This document shows, in pieces, positions 8,746 to 16,890 of a stretch of DNA of 64,000 nt (positions are counted from its first letter, which is position 1; each line of letters opens with the position of its first letter). Below the pieces are notes generated by a model, which was not told the DNA's origin, ran no database searches, and saw only the letters and a list, made by a program, of their open reading frames with translations. A program made the position numbers and the translations under genes. The stretch spans positions 527,219-591,218 of the forward strand of contig NZ_SGWQ01000002.1 of assembly GCF_004216555.1 (NCBI RefSeq), written 5' to 3'. This stretch comes from Herbihabitans rhizosphaerae. Its GTDB lineage: Bacteria; Actinomycetota; Actinomycetes; Mycobacteriales; Pseudonocardiaceae.

Positions 8746-8775
8746 TTGACAGCGACGCGGCCGATCGCGTGATAG
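8746..8775 (+). promoter_or_regulatory. Candidate sigma-70-like promoter for the urease operon
   Basis: TTGACA (8746-8751) and TGATAG (8770-8775) are separated by 18 bases. The -10 element ends ten bases before the ureA ATG, and there is no ribosome site between them, so the transcript may be leaderless or nearly so. GTTAAC at 8734 and GTTGAC at 8745 are direct repeats resembling GlnR half-sites, and a similar GCTAACACG occurs at 7004 before the permease gene. Confidence 0.45.
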
Positions 8776-8785
8776 ACCTTCATTC

Positions 8786-9088
8786 ATGCACCTCACGCCA
8801 CAGGAGCGGGACAAGCTGCTCGTGTTCGTGGCGGCCGACGTGGCGCGGCGGCGGCAGGCGCGCGGGCTGCGACTGAATCATCCCGAGGCCGTCGCGTTGA
8901 TCACCGAGCACGTGCTCGAGGGCGCGCGGGACGGCCGCGGCGTCGCCGAGCTGATGAGCAGCGGTCGCGAGGTGCTGCGACGTGAGCAGGTTCTCGACGG
9001 AGTGCCGGAGATGCTCGACTCCGTGCAGGTCGAGGCCACCTTTCCGGACGGCACCAAGCTCGTCACCGTGCACGACCCGATCCCGTGA
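8786..9088 (+). CDS. ureA: Urease gamma subunit UreA
   Basis: The protein is 100 aa, the usual gamma length. It starts [23 protein letters not shown] and contains [34 protein letters not shown]-type and [14 protein letters not shown] motifs. It is the structural gamma subunit of the nickel urease that hydrolyses urea to ammonia and carbamate in the cytoplasm. It is the first gene of ureABCFGD and lies ten bases from ureB. Confidence 0.97.
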   Translation: MHLTPQERDKLLVFVAADVARRRQARGLRLNHPEAVALITEHVLEGARDGRGVAELMSSGREVLRREQVLDGVPEMLDSVQVEATFPDGTKLVTVHDPIP

Positions 9089-9097
9089 GGAGTGTGC

Positions 9098-9409
9098 ATG
9101 CGTCCCGGTGAGGTGCTCTGCGGCAGTGATCCGATCCCGCTCAATGCCGGCCGGCCTCGGGTACGGCTGACCGTGATCAACACGGCGGACCGGCCCGTCC
9201 AGGTCGGCTCGCACTACCACTTCGCCGCCGTCAATCCCGGCCTCGAGTTCGACCGTGACGCCGCCTGGGGACACCGGCTCCACGTGCCCGCCGGCACGTC
9301 GGTGCGCTTCGAGCCCGGAGTGGAGCGCGAGGTGGACCTGGTGCCGATCGCCGGCGCGCGGGTGGTGCCGGGCCTGCGCCCCGAGTCGGCGGGAGCGCTG
9401 GACCGATGA
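9098..9409 (+). CDS. ureB: Urease beta subunit UreB
   Basis: The protein is 103 aa. The ATG at 9098 is preferred over an in-frame GTG at 9092 because GAGGAG (9087-9092) is correctly spaced for it and it gives the family N-terminus MRPGEVL. Conserved stretches are [29 protein letters not shown], then [14 protein letters not shown]. This is the beta structural subunit of the (alpha-beta-gamma)3 urease. Its TGA overlaps the ureC ATG by four bases. Confidence 0.97.
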   Translation: MRPGEVLCGSDPIPLNAGRPRVRLTVINTADRPVQVGSHYHFAAVNPGLEFDRDAAWGHRLHVPAGTSVRFEPGVEREVDLVPIAGARVVPGLRPESAGALDR

Positions 9410-11109
9410 CCGACGCGCTGGATCGCGAGCGCTACGCGGAGCTGTTCGGCCCGACCGCCGGCGACCGGATCAGGCTGGCCGACACCAACCTGTTGATCGA
9501 GATCACCGAGGACCGCGCCGCCGGGCCGGGCGGCTCCGGTGACGAGGTGGTTTTCGGCGGCGGCAAGGTGATCCGCGAATCGATGGGCCAGGGCACGGCC
9601 ACCCGCGCCGACGGCGCACCCGACCTGGTGATCACCGGCGCCACCATTCTGGACCACTGGGGCGTGATCAAGGCGGACATCGGCGTACGCGACGGGCGGA
9701 TCGTCGGCATCGGTAAGGCCGGCAACCCGGACACCATGGACGGTGTCGACTCCGCACTGGTGATCGGCCCGTCCACCGAGATCGTCGCCGGCAACGGCAA
9801 GATCGTCACCGCCGGCGGCATCGACTGCCACGTGCACTTCATCTGCCCGCAGCTCACCGACACCGCCCTGGCGTCCGGCGTCACGACCCTGATCGGCGGC
9901 GGCACCGGTCCGGCCGAGGGGACGAAGGCCACCACGGTGACACCCGGCGCGTGGAACCTGGCCCGCATGCTCCAGGCGATGGACGGCCAGCCGGTCAACA
10001 TTCTGTTGCTGGGCAAGGGAAACACCGTCTCCGAGGCGGCGTTGCACGAGCAGGTGCGCGCCGGCGCCGGCGGGTTCAAGCTGCACGAGGACTGGGGCAC
10101 CACCCCGGCGGCGATCGACGCCTGCCTGCGGGTCGCCGACCAGACCGGCGTGCAGGTCGCGATCCACACGGACACGCTGAACGAGGCGGGCTTCCTCGAG
10201 TCCACAGTGGACGCGATCGCCGGCCGGTCGATCAACGCCTACCACTCCGAGGGTGCCGGCGGCGGGCACGCGCCGGACATCATCCGGATCGTCTCGCAGC
10301 CGAATGTGCTGCCGTCCTCGACCAATCCGACCCGCCCGCACACGGTGAACACCATTGACGAGCACCTGGACATGCTCCTGGTGTGCCACCACCTGAACCC
10401 GTCGGTGCCCGAGGACCTCGCGTTCGCGGAGAGCCGGATCCGGCCGACCACCATCGCGGCCGAGGACGTGCTGCACGACCTCGGCGCGATCTCGATGATC
10501 GGCTCCGACGCGCAGGCGATGGGCCGGATCGGCGAGGTGATCATCCGGACCTGGCAGACGGCACACGTGATGAAGGACCGGCGCGGCGCGCTGGCCGGCG
10601 ATGGCGCGGCGGACAACCTGCGGGCGCGCCGGTATGTCGCGAAGTACACGATCAACCCCGCGATCGCGCACGGCGTCGCGCACGAGGTCGGCTCTGTCGA
10701 GGTGGGCAAGCTCGCCGACCTGGTGTTGTGGGAGCCGAAGTTCTTCGGTGTGCGCCCGTCGCTGGTGATCAAGGGCGGGTTCATCGCCTGGGCCGCGATG
10801 GGCGACGCCAACGCGTCGATCCCCACCCCGCAGCCGGTGTTCGCCCGGCCGATGTTCGGCGCCGCACCGCGAGCGGCCGCGGCGAGCAGCCTGCATTTCG
10901 TGGCTGTCGAGCCGGAGATCGACACGTGGACCCCGCGGTCGGTGATCACCGACACGCGCCGGATCGGCAAGGCGGACATGGTGCTCAACGACGCGCTGCC
11001 GGACGTGCGGGTCGACCCGGACAGCTTCGCGGTGCACGTGGACGGTGAGCTGATCGAGCCGGCACCGGTGTCCGAGCTGCCGATGGCGCAGCGCTACTTC
11101 CTGTTCTGA
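9406..11109 (+). CDS. ureC: Urease alpha (catalytic) subunit UreC
   Basis: The protein is 567 aa, full length. The nickel site is intact: CHVHFI (first histidines), [10 protein letters not shown] with the lysine that becomes carbamylated, [10 protein letters not shown], and [12 protein letters not shown]. The mobile-flap motif [14 protein letters not shown] includes the catalytic Cys and His. An [12 protein letters not shown]-type motif and the substrate-side [11 protein letters not shown] are present. It hydrolyses urea once loaded with nickel by UreF, UreG and UreD. One copy of the recurrent palindrome GTCCACAGTGGAC lies at 10200. The ureF ATG overlaps its stop by one base (TGATG). Confidence 0.98.
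   Translation: MTDALDRERYAELFGPTAGDRIRLADTNLLIEITEDRAAGPGGSGDEVVFGGGKVIRESMGQGTATRADGAPDLVITGATILDHWGVIKADIGVRDGRIVGIGKAGNPDTMDGVDSALVIGPSTEIVAGNGKIVTAGGIDCHVHFICPQLTDTALASGVTTLIGGGTGPAEGTKATTVTPGAWNLARMLQAMDGQPVNILLLGKGNTVSEAALHEQVRAGAGGFKLHEDWGTTPAAIDACLRVADQTGVQVAIHTDTLNEAGFLESTVDAIAGRSINAYHSEGAGGGHAPDIIRIVSQPNVLPSSTNPTRPHTVNTIDEHLDMLLVCHHLNPSVPEDLAFAESRIRPTTIAAEDVLHDLGAISMIGSDAQAMGRIGEVIIRTWQTAHVMKDRRGALAGDGAADNLRARRYVAKYTINPAIAHGVAHEVGSVEVGKLADLVLWEPKFFGVRPSLVIKGGFIAWAAMGDANASIPTPQPVFARPMFGAAPRAAAASSLHFVAVEPEIDTWTPRSVITDTRRIGKADMVLNDALPDVRVDPDSFAVHVDGELIEPAPVSELPMAQRYFLF
10200..10212. repeat. Recurrent palindrome GTCCACAGTGGAC, copy in ureC
   Basis: Eight exact copies of GTCCAC(A/T)GTGGAC occur in the window. 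Here it reads Ser-Thr-Val-Asp in UreC (ESTVDAIAG). Confidence 0.8.
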
Positions 11110-11783
11110 TGCACGCCGCCGCGCTCATGCTCGCCGACTCCCGGTTCCCGGGCGGCGGGCACGCGCATTCCGGCGGGCTCGAGGAGGCGGTGGCTCGCGG
11201 GCTGGTCCACTCCGAGTCGGATCTGGCGCCGTTCCTGGCCGGCCGGTTGCGGACCGCGGGGGAGTTGGCCGCCGTGTTCGCCGGGGCGGCTGCCCATGCC
11301 GGTCGACGCGACGCCGGAGTTGATCACTGGCGGCTGCTGGACGCCGAACTGGACGCCCGCACACCGTCACCCGCGCAGCGAACCGCGTCGCGCGCCCAGG
11401 GCCGCGGCACCCTCCGTGCGGTGTCCCACCTCGTGCTCGACACGCTCGCCGCCGCCACGCCTCGGCCGCACCACCCGATCGCGGTCGGTGCGGTCGTCGG
11501 AGCGTCCGAGGGTGCACCAGCCGACGCCGCCCTGACCGTCGCCTACCTGGCGGTGAGCGGGCCGGCCAGCGCCGCCGTCCGGCTGCTCGGCCTGGACCCG
11601 TTCGCGGTGAACGCGCTGGTCATGCGGCTGATCCCGGTCATGCACACGGTCGCCGAGTACGCGGTGCGGCACGCCGGAACGGACCCCGCGGACCTGCCCG
11701 CCCCCGCCGCGGTGGGGCTGGACCTGCTCGCCGAAGCCCATGATCGACACAGTCAGAAGGAGGTGCGTCTCTTTGCCAGTTGA
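11109..11783 (+). CDS. ureF: Urease accessory protein UreF
   Basis: The protein is 224 aa. [32 protein letters not shown] is the UreF signature, and a helical body follows with a RAQGRGTLR segment and [15 protein letters not shown]. UreF joins UreD and UreG in the complex that delivers nickel and drives lysine carbamylation of UreC. It overlaps ureC by one base and ureG by 11 bases. No ureE is found next to it, as in many actinomycete urease operons. Confidence 0.93.
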   Translation: MHAAALMLADSRFPGGGHAHSGGLEEAVARGLVHSESDLAPFLAGRLRTAGELAAVFAGAAAHAGRRDAGVDHWRLLDAELDARTPSPAQRTASRAQGRGTLRAVSHLVLDTLAAATPRPHHPIAVGAVVGASEGAPADAALTVAYLAVSGPASAAVRLLGLDPFAVNALVMRLIPVMHTVAEYAVRHAGTDPADLPAPAAVGLDLLAEAHDRHSQKEVRLFAS

Positions 11784-12468
11784 GCACACCCACACGCATC
11801 CGGTGAACTTCGACCCGACCGCGACCGAGCCCGATCCACACGCCGCCGCGACCCACGCCGGGCGGGCGTTCCGGCTCGGCATCGGCGGGCCGGTGGGCAG
11901 CGGCAAGACGGCGCTGGTCGCCGCGCTCTGCCGGGCGCTGGGCGGCCAGGTCGAGCTGGCCGTGGTGACCAACGACATCTACACCACCGAGGACGCCGAC
12001 TTCCTGCGCGGTGCCGGCGTGCTGGACGCGACTCGGATCGAGGCCGTGCAGACCGGCTGCTGCCCGCACACCGCGATCCGCGATGACATCAGCGCCAACC
12101 TGGACGCCGTCGAGCACCTCGAACAGCACCATCCCGGGCTCGAGCTGATCATCGTGGAGAGCGGCGGCGACAACCTCACCGCGGTGTTCAGTCGCGGACT
12201 GGTGGACGCGCAGATCTTCGTGGTGGACGTGGCCGGCGGGGACAAGGTGCCTCGCAAGGGTGGTCCCGGCGTCACCACGGCCGACCTGCTTGTGATCAAC
12301 AAGATCGACCTGGCCGAACAGGTGCGCGCCGATCTGGGCGTGATGGTCACCGACGCGCACCGCATGCGCGGCGAACTGCCGGTGATCACCCAGTCTCTGG
12401 TGCGGACACCGGACGCACCCGAGGTGGCCGCCTGGGTGCGAGACCGGCTGGCCGCACAGCCGGCGTGA
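11773..12468 (+). CDS. ureG: Urease accessory GTPase UreG
   Basis: The protein is 231 aa from TTG 11773, supported by AGAAGGAGG eight bases upstream; an upstream in-frame ATG at 11740 lies inside ureF without a ribosome site. The His-rich N-terminus (HTHTH) may bind nickel and could substitute for the missing UreE. The P-loop is GGPVGSGKT, and the metal motif [10 protein letters not shown] contains the conserved Cys-Pro-His. [27 protein letters not shown] and the final domain complete the SIMIBI GTPase. It couples GTP hydrolysis to nickel insertion into urease. Confidence 0.96.
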   Translation: MPVEHTHTHPVNFDPTATEPDPHAAATHAGRAFRLGIGGPVGSGKTALVAALCRALGGQVELAVVTNDIYTTEDADFLRGAGVLDATRIEAVQTGCCPHTAIRDDISANLDAVEHLEQHHPGLELIIVESGGDNLTAVFSRGLVDAQIFVVDVAGGDKVPRKGGPGVTTADLLVINKIDLAEQVRADLGVMVTDAHRMRGELPVITQSLVRTPDAPEVAAWVRDRLAAQPA

Positions 12469-13172
12469 AGGCACACGCCCGGTTGGTAGTCGAATGCGAC
12501 TCAGCTGGTCGCAGCGTGATCCGTGAGCTGCGTTCCGCCGCACCGCTCACATTGGTCCCGCAACGCCGCCGGCAGGCCGCTGCCGTGGTGCACCTGGTCA
12601 GCTCGGCCTGCGCGCCGCTGGGCGGTGATGAGCTGGTGCTCGACGTGCGGGTCGGCGCGGGCGCCACGCTGCGGCTGGCCGGTGTCGCCGCCACCGTGGC
12701 GCTTCCCGGGCAGCATGCGGGGCCGAGCCGCACGACGGTGCGCGTCGATCTGGAGGGTGCGCTGGAGTACCTGCCCGAGCCCACGGTGGTCACCGCGCGA
12801 GCCGATCACACGGCCGTGCTGACAGCCGACCTCAGCGATCGGGCGAGCCTGCGGTGGCGGGAGATCCTGGTCCTCGGCCGGTCGGGGGAGTCGCCCGGCC
12901 GGTGCCGCAGCGGGCTGTCGGTCCGGCGAGCCGGTCGCCCGGTGCTGCGCCAGCAGTTGGACATCGGCGACCGCGAGCTGGACGCCAGCCCCGCCGGTCT
13001 GGCCGGCAAGCGGGTGTCGGGTACCGGCCTGCTCCTCGACGGTTCGACACCCGCGGCCGCCGGTGGCCCGTGGTGGTCGCGCGTCCCGATCGACGGCGGC
13101 GCGCTGACCACGGTCCTGGCCGACGATGTGGTCAGCGCCCTGGCCGTACTGACCACCTCAATGCCCGGCTGA
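12465..13172 (+). CDS. ureD: Urease accessory protein UreD (UreH)
   Basis: The protein is 235 aa from a GTG overlapping the ureG stop (GTGA). The beta-strand-rich sequence [44 protein letters not shown] and [12 protein letters not shown]-like segments fit UreD, which binds apo-urease and recruits UreF and UreG. It closes the operon. Its last codons (TSMPG) lie in a short block that is duplicated at the 3' end of the LuxR gene at 6450. Confidence 0.9.
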   Translation: MKAHARLVVECDSAGRSVIRELRSAAPLTLVPQRRRQAAAVVHLVSSACAPLGGDELVLDVRVGAGATLRLAGVAATVALPGQHAGPSRTTVRVDLEGALEYLPEPTVVTARADHTAVLTADLSDRASLRWREILVLGRSGESPGRCRSGLSVRRAGRPVLRQQLDIGDRELDASPAGLAGKRVSGTGLLLDGSTPAAAGGPWWSRVPIDGGALTTVLADDVVSALAVLTTSMPG

Positions 13173-13223
13173 CCGCACGGCGAGCCGGACCACCGGGTAC
13201 TGGCGCTCGCTCTTGGCCTGGTA
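13158..13223 (-). pseudogene. Relic of a DDN-family nitroreductase C-terminus
   Basis: The minus strand reads [21 protein letters not shown] and a stop. This corresponds residue by residue to YQSKSDREYPVVRLALRSAGQH at the end of the intact gene at 6450-6923. Nothing upstream of the tyrosine matches; the frame runs straight into the 3' flank of the next gene. The relic overlaps the end of ureD just as the intact copy overlaps the end of the LuxR gene. Confidence 0.8.
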
Positions 13224-13237
13224 CGTCCATCGAGTTG

Positions 13238-13603
13238 TTAGCGTTGTTGCTCGATGCGCTCGAAGATGTCGGCGTCGGTTTCTTGCTGCCAGTCGGGCAG
13301 TTGGTCCCAGTCGGCGACGTAGGCGGGCTTGGGGTCTGGGAAGTGCTTGTAGATCTGGCCGATCCAGCAGAGGGCGACGAACTTGCCCTTCTGCTCGCGG
13401 GTGAGTTTGGTGGTGGCGCCGTCGGTGGCGGTGATGAACGCAAGCACCTGGTCGTAGACGGCCGCGGCGGAGGCGCGCTCCCAGTCGGGGGTGTCTTCCC
13501 AGGGTGCGGTGTAGCCGGGTTTGGGCTCGCCCGGGTAGTGCTTGGTGACTCCGGCGATCCAGGCTTCGCGGAAGGCACGGCCGTGCTCGTTCTGCAAGAT
13601 CAT
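13238..13603 (-). CDS. Small protein with two copies of a Trp/Pro-rich repeat, function unknown
   Basis: The protein is 121 aa, starting at ATG 13603 behind AGAAGGGA. It has an internal duplication. Residues ~8-60 read FREAWIAGVTKHYPGEPKPGY, then PWEDTPDWERASAAAVYD. Residues ~73-121 read FVALCWIGQIYKHFPDPKPAY, then DWDQLPDWQQETDADIFERI. The shared pattern is W-I-x2-(T/Y)-KH-(Y/F)-P-x-PKP-x-Y, then PDW, then an acidic helix. There is no signal or membrane segment. It stands alone between the nitroreductase relic and the hexosaminidase operon. I do not recognise a functional family. Confidence 0.65.
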   Translation of the reverse strand: MILQNEHGRAFREAWIAGVTKHYPGEPKPGYTAPWEDTPDWERASAAAVYDQVLAFITATDGATTKLTREQKGKFVALCWIGQIYKHFPDPKPAYVADWDQLPDWQQETDADIFERIEQQR

Positions 13604-13721
13604 TTCCCTTCTCGTCGGTGGTCCTGTGGCGAACAAGACGTTGATCTGTCTCGCCTGCGGCTTAGAGATCGTACGAGGCGACGCCCTCCGCCCCGGTCCT
13701 TGTGACGCCGTCGGCTCACAG

Positions 13722-13736
13722 ATTCGATTTTCGAAT
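13722..13736. repeat. Inverted repeat ATTCGA-TTT-TCGAAT
   Basis: Perfect 6-bp arms around three bases lie in the 148-bp gap between the hypothetical gene start (13603) and the end of the hexosaminidase operon (13752). It could be an operator or a weak terminator hairpin for the long operon; the stem is AT-rich and short, so neither is firm. Confidence 0.35.
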
Positions 13737-13751
13737 GAGCCTGTTGCTCGG

Positions 13752-15146
13752 TCAGCGCGGCCGGCCGGGGACGCCGGGGCGGGTTTGCCAGGGGTGCGGG
13801 CCGTGCAGCGGGCGGTACTCGACGCCGAGCGCGTCCAGTCGCGGCAGGTGGTGGGTGGCGAGCCGGTTTTCGAACTCGGTGTAGTCCTTGTCCGGCGGGG
13901 ACCAGACGACCTCGGCGAACGCGGACAGCCGGGGGAAGGCCGCGTAGTCGACGCGGCGAGGGTTGTCGAGGTGCTCGGTCCACACCTGGGCCTGGGCACC
14001 GAGAACCCTTGCGGGGTCAGGCATGCCGGGCGGGATCGGCTCGTATGAGTACACGTCGCGAAGGGTGACCAGGTAGCCGACCGGGATCGGTTCGTCGGGG
14101 TGGTCGGACTGCCGGTGATCGAGGTAGACGGACTGCTCGGGGCACATGATCACGTCGTGGCGGGTGGTGATCGCCGCCTCCTCGCTGCGCCAGCACGCGA
14201 TGATCGTGTCCGGGGGCAGTGGCCCGGTCTCCAGGATCTCGTCCCAGCCGAGCGCGCGGCGGCCGAGCGTGGACAGGTGCTCGGCGATCCAGCCGATCGG
14301 CCAGTTGTGCCGACCGGCTTCGTCGCCGCCGAGGCAGATCACCGGGGAGTCGAAGACATCCGCGAGATGGTCGAACACCCGGCGGTAGAAGTCCACTGTG
14401 GACGGTGCGGTGTTGAGCACGTGTTCGCTGATGCCCCAGGCGGTGCGCACCTCCGCCGGCCCGCACGCGCCCAGCAGCGGGTACGCGGCGATCGCGGCCT
14501 GGCTGTGCCCGGGAATGTCCACCTCGGGCACGACGGTGACCGACCGTGAGCGCGCGTAGGCGACGATCTCGCGCAGGTCGTCGGTCGTGTAGTACCCGCC
14601 GTGCGGGCGGCCGTCGTGCGACGTGGTTCCGTCCGGCGGCCGGCCGACCCACGATCCGGCGCGCCAGGCACCGACCTCGGTCAGCCGGGGGTAGCCGGGG
14701 ACCTCGACGCGCCAGCCTTGATCATCGGTGAGGTGCAGGTGCAGCACGTTCAGCTTGTGCGCGGCGAGCAGGTCCACGAAGCGCAGCACGGCGGCCTTCG
14801 GCTGGAAGTGCCGTGCCACATCCAACAAGCACCCGCGCCAGGCGAACCGGGGGTGGTCCTCGATCTCGCCGCACGGCAGGTGCCACTGTCCACTGTGGAT
14901 GTTCGCGGCACGGAAAGCGTTGGGGCCGGCCAATTGTCGCAGGGTCTGTTCGGCGTGCCGCACTCCCGACTCGTCGGCGGCGATCGCGCGCACGCCGTCC
15001 GGGGTGATTGTGATCCGGTACCCCTCGGCGTGCCGAACTTCGGCCGGATCGATGACCACCCGCGTCCGCCAACTGTCCACTGTGGACACGCCGGGTGCCG
15101 GTGAGGCGCGCACCGGGCGGGGGAGCAGTCCGTCGAACGCGGTCAT
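13752..15146 (-). CDS. Beta-N-acetylhexosaminidase (GH20), predicted cytoplasmic
   Basis: The protein is 464 aa without a signal peptide. It has an N-terminal GH20b-like domain (about 1-95), then the catalytic barrel with HLHLTDDQGWRVEVPGYPRLTEVGAW (about 136-161), PEVDIPGHSQAA, and the catalytic Asp275-Glu276 pair in CLGGDEAG. ALGWDEILE and a late WTEHLDN complete the site. GH20 enzymes release terminal GlcNAc by substrate-assisted catalysis. It is the last gene of the nine-gene operon and overlaps the upstream permease (ATGA), so it should act on oligosaccharides brought in by that transporter. Two copies of the STVD palindrome occur in it (14391, 15075) plus a near copy at 14888. Confidence 0.92.
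   Translation of the reverse strand: MTAFDGLLPRPVRASPAPGVSTVDSWRTRVVIDPAEVRHAEGYRITITPDGVRAIAADESGVRHAEQTLRQLAGPNAFRAANIHSGQWHLPCGEIEDHPRFAWRGCLLDVARHFQPKAAVLRFVDLLAAHKLNVLHLHLTDDQGWRVEVPGYPRLTEVGAWRAGSWVGRPPDGTTSHDGRPHGGYYTTDDLREIVAYARSRSVTVVPEVDIPGHSQAAIAAYPLLGACGPAEVRTAWGISEHVLNTAPSTVDFYRRVFDHLADVFDSPVICLGGDEAGRHNWPIGWIAEHLSTLGRRALGWDEILETGPLPPDTIIACWRSEEAAITTRHDVIMCPEQSVYLDHRQSDHPDEPIPVGYLVTLRDVYSYEPIPPGMPDPARVLGAQAQVWTEHLDNPRRVDYAAFPRLSAFAEVVWSPPDKDYTEFENRLATHHLPRLDALGVEYRPLHGPHPWQTRPGVPGRPR
14391..14403. repeat. Palindrome copy in GH20 gene
   Basis: Reads APSTVDF on the minus strand in the hexosaminidase. Confidence 0.8.
15075..15087. repeat. Palindrome copy near GH20 N-terminus
   Basis: Reads GVSTVDS on the minus strand. 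Confidence 0.8.
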
Positions 15147-15976
15147 CCCTTCACCGCCCCGGCCAACCCGCTGACCAGATGCCGCTGCACCAGCACGAAG
15201 AAGATCAACACTGGAATGGTCATCAGCGTCGAGCCGGCCATGATCGCGCCCCAGTCCTGCTCATCGGGCTTGTAGAACACCAGCAGCGCCTGCGGCAGCG
15301 TGCGGTTCTCCGTACTGGAGTAGATCAGCGTCCGGGCGAACAGGAAGTCGTTCCACGAGTGGATGAACGACAGCACGCTGGTGGCCACGAGTCCAGGCGC
15401 CACAAGGGGAAACAGCACTCGCCAGGTGAACTGGAAGCGGCTGGCGCCGTCCAGCGCGGCGGCCTCCTCCAGGTCGGCCGGCACGGCGGCGACGAACCCG
15501 CGCAGCATCCAGATCGCGAACGGCAGGCTGAACGCCAGGTTCACCAGCACCAGCGGGCCCAGTTCGTTGAGCCCGAACGCCGGCGCCACGTCGCCGACCG
15601 AGCGCACCATGAAGAACAGCGGAATGGTCAGCGCCTCGACCGGCACCATCTGCGCGACGAGCAGCATCACCAGCAGCACGGTCCGGCCGCGGAACCGGAA
15701 CCGGGTCAGTGCCACCGCGGACAGGAACGACAGCAGGATCGACCCGCCGACCACGAGCACCGCGACCAGGGCGCTGTTCAGGAAGTACTGCCCGAAACCC
15801 TGCACGTCGAGCACTCTGCGGAAGCTGTCCAGCGTGGGGGCGAACGTCCACGGGCGCGGATCGGCGGACTGGATCTCGCCGGCCGGTTTCAGCGCGGACA
15901 GCACCATCCAGTACAGCGGCAACGCGACGAGGATCGCGGCGACCACGCAGAGCACATCGGAGATCCGGGACCTCAC
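15143..15976 (-). CDS. Carbohydrate ABC transporter permease (MalG type)
   Basis: The protein is 277 aa from a GTG at 15976 overlapping the preceding permease stop (GTGA). It has six hydrophobic segments. The inner-membrane EAA loop EEAAALDGASRFQFTWRVLFPLVAPGL binds the ATPase. With its partner it forms the channel of a CUT1 sugar importer. No ATPase gene is in the operon; actinomycetes commonly use one shared MsiK-type ATPase. The context (GH20, deacetylase) points to GlcNAc-containing oligosaccharides. Confidence 0.9.
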   Translation of the reverse strand: MRSRISDVLCVVAAILVALPLYWMVLSALKPAGEIQSADPRPWTFAPTLDSFRRVLDVQGFGQYFLNSALVAVLVVGGSILLSFLSAVALTRFRFRGRTVLLVMLLVAQMVPVEALTIPLFFMVRSVGDVAPAFGLNELGPLVLVNLAFSLPFAIWMLRGFVAAVPADLEEAAALDGASRFQFTWRVLFPLVAPGLVATSVLSFIHSWNDFLFARTLIYSSTENRTLPQALLVFYKPDEQDWGAIMAGSTLMTIPVLIFFVLVQRHLVSGLAGAVKG

Positions 15977-16890
15977 GGCTGCCACCCCGATTTCCGTTGC
16001 ACGCGAAGGTAAATCACGGTGATCAGCAACAGCAGCACGGTCATCACCACGCCGATCGCCGCGCCCATGCCGTATTCCTCGCCGGCGAACGCCTTCTGGT
16101 AGGCGTACACGTTGAGCACGAGGTTGCGGCCCGCGACACCGCCGCCGCCCGTCATCACGTAGATCTGGGTGAAGATCTTGAAGTCCCAGATGATCGACTG
16201 GATCGTGGCGATCACGATCAGCGGTTTCAGGATCGGCAGGATCACGCCGGTGGCGATCCGCCGCCAGGACGCGCCGTCCAGTTGGGCCGCCTCCACCACC
16301 TCGGACGGGATGGCCTTGATCCCGGCGTACATGGTCACCATGACGAACGGGAACGAACACCAGATGATCTCCGCGGCGACCAGCCCGAACGCGGAGAACC
16401 GGTCGAAGGTCCACGAATGTCCTTCCAGACCGGTGAATCCGAGCCCGGCGAGCACCTCGTTGACCAGCCCGAGGTCCTGGTCGAACAGGAACAGCCACAC
16501 ATAAGAGCCGGCCATCGCCGGGGTGGCCCACGCACCCAGCGCGGCCAGGAACAACAGCATGCGCGGGATCGGCCGGGCACGCGTGGCCAGCACGGCGAGC
16601 GCGCCGCCGACTAGGAGACTGCCGACCACGCACACCGCGGCGAACAGCACCGTGGCCAGCAGCACGCTCCAGAACTGCGGATCGGTCAGCAGCTCGGCGT
16701 AGTTCGCGAAAGCCAGGAACCGCAACGGTTCCGCGCCGCTGGCCTGCGGCTGGTTGTAGTCGTACAGCGAGATCTGGGCGAGCTGGAACAGCGGATAGGC
16801 CATCAGTCCGACCAGCAGCACCGCGGCGGGCGCGAGGTAGAGGACGGCGGCGCGCCCGTCGCGGCGGGTCCGCTGGCGGGGAACGGTCAT
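15973..16890 (-). CDS. Carbohydrate ABC transporter permease (MalF type)
   Basis: The protein is 305 aa. It has a basic N-terminus, a first membrane helix (AVLYLAPAAVLLVGLMAYPLF) and five further helices. The EAA loop is EVVEAAQLDGASWRRIATGVILPILKPL. It is the partner of the downstream MalG-type permease. Its ATG overlaps the binding-protein stop by one base. Length and topology are normal for CUT1 permeases. Confidence 0.9.
   Translation of the reverse strand: MTVPRQRTRRDGRAAVLYLAPAAVLLVGLMAYPLFQLAQISLYDYNQPQASGAEPLRFLAFANYAELLTDPQFWSVLLATVLFAAVCVVGSLLVGGALAVLATRARPIPRMLLFLAALGAWATPAMAGSYVWLFLFDQDLGLVNEVLAGLGFTGLEGHSWTFDRFSAFGLVAAEIIWCSFPFVMVTMYAGIKAIPSEVVEAAQLDGASWRRIATGVILPILKPLIVIATIQSIIWDFKIFTQIYVMTGGGGVAGRNLVLNVYAYQKAFAGEEYGMGAAIGVVMTVLLLLITVIYLRVQRKSGWQP

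Noticed and set aside
8786-13172. Urease operon missing an essential accessory gene (ureE)
   Set aside because: Many actinomycete urease operons lack ureE, and UreG has a His-rich N-terminus; absence is not evidence of decay.
13621-13780. Plus-strand small ORF with ICLACG motif from about 13627
   Set aside because: The frame continues antisense into the GH20 gene with no stop nearby and no ribosome site; the two-cysteine pattern is probably chance.
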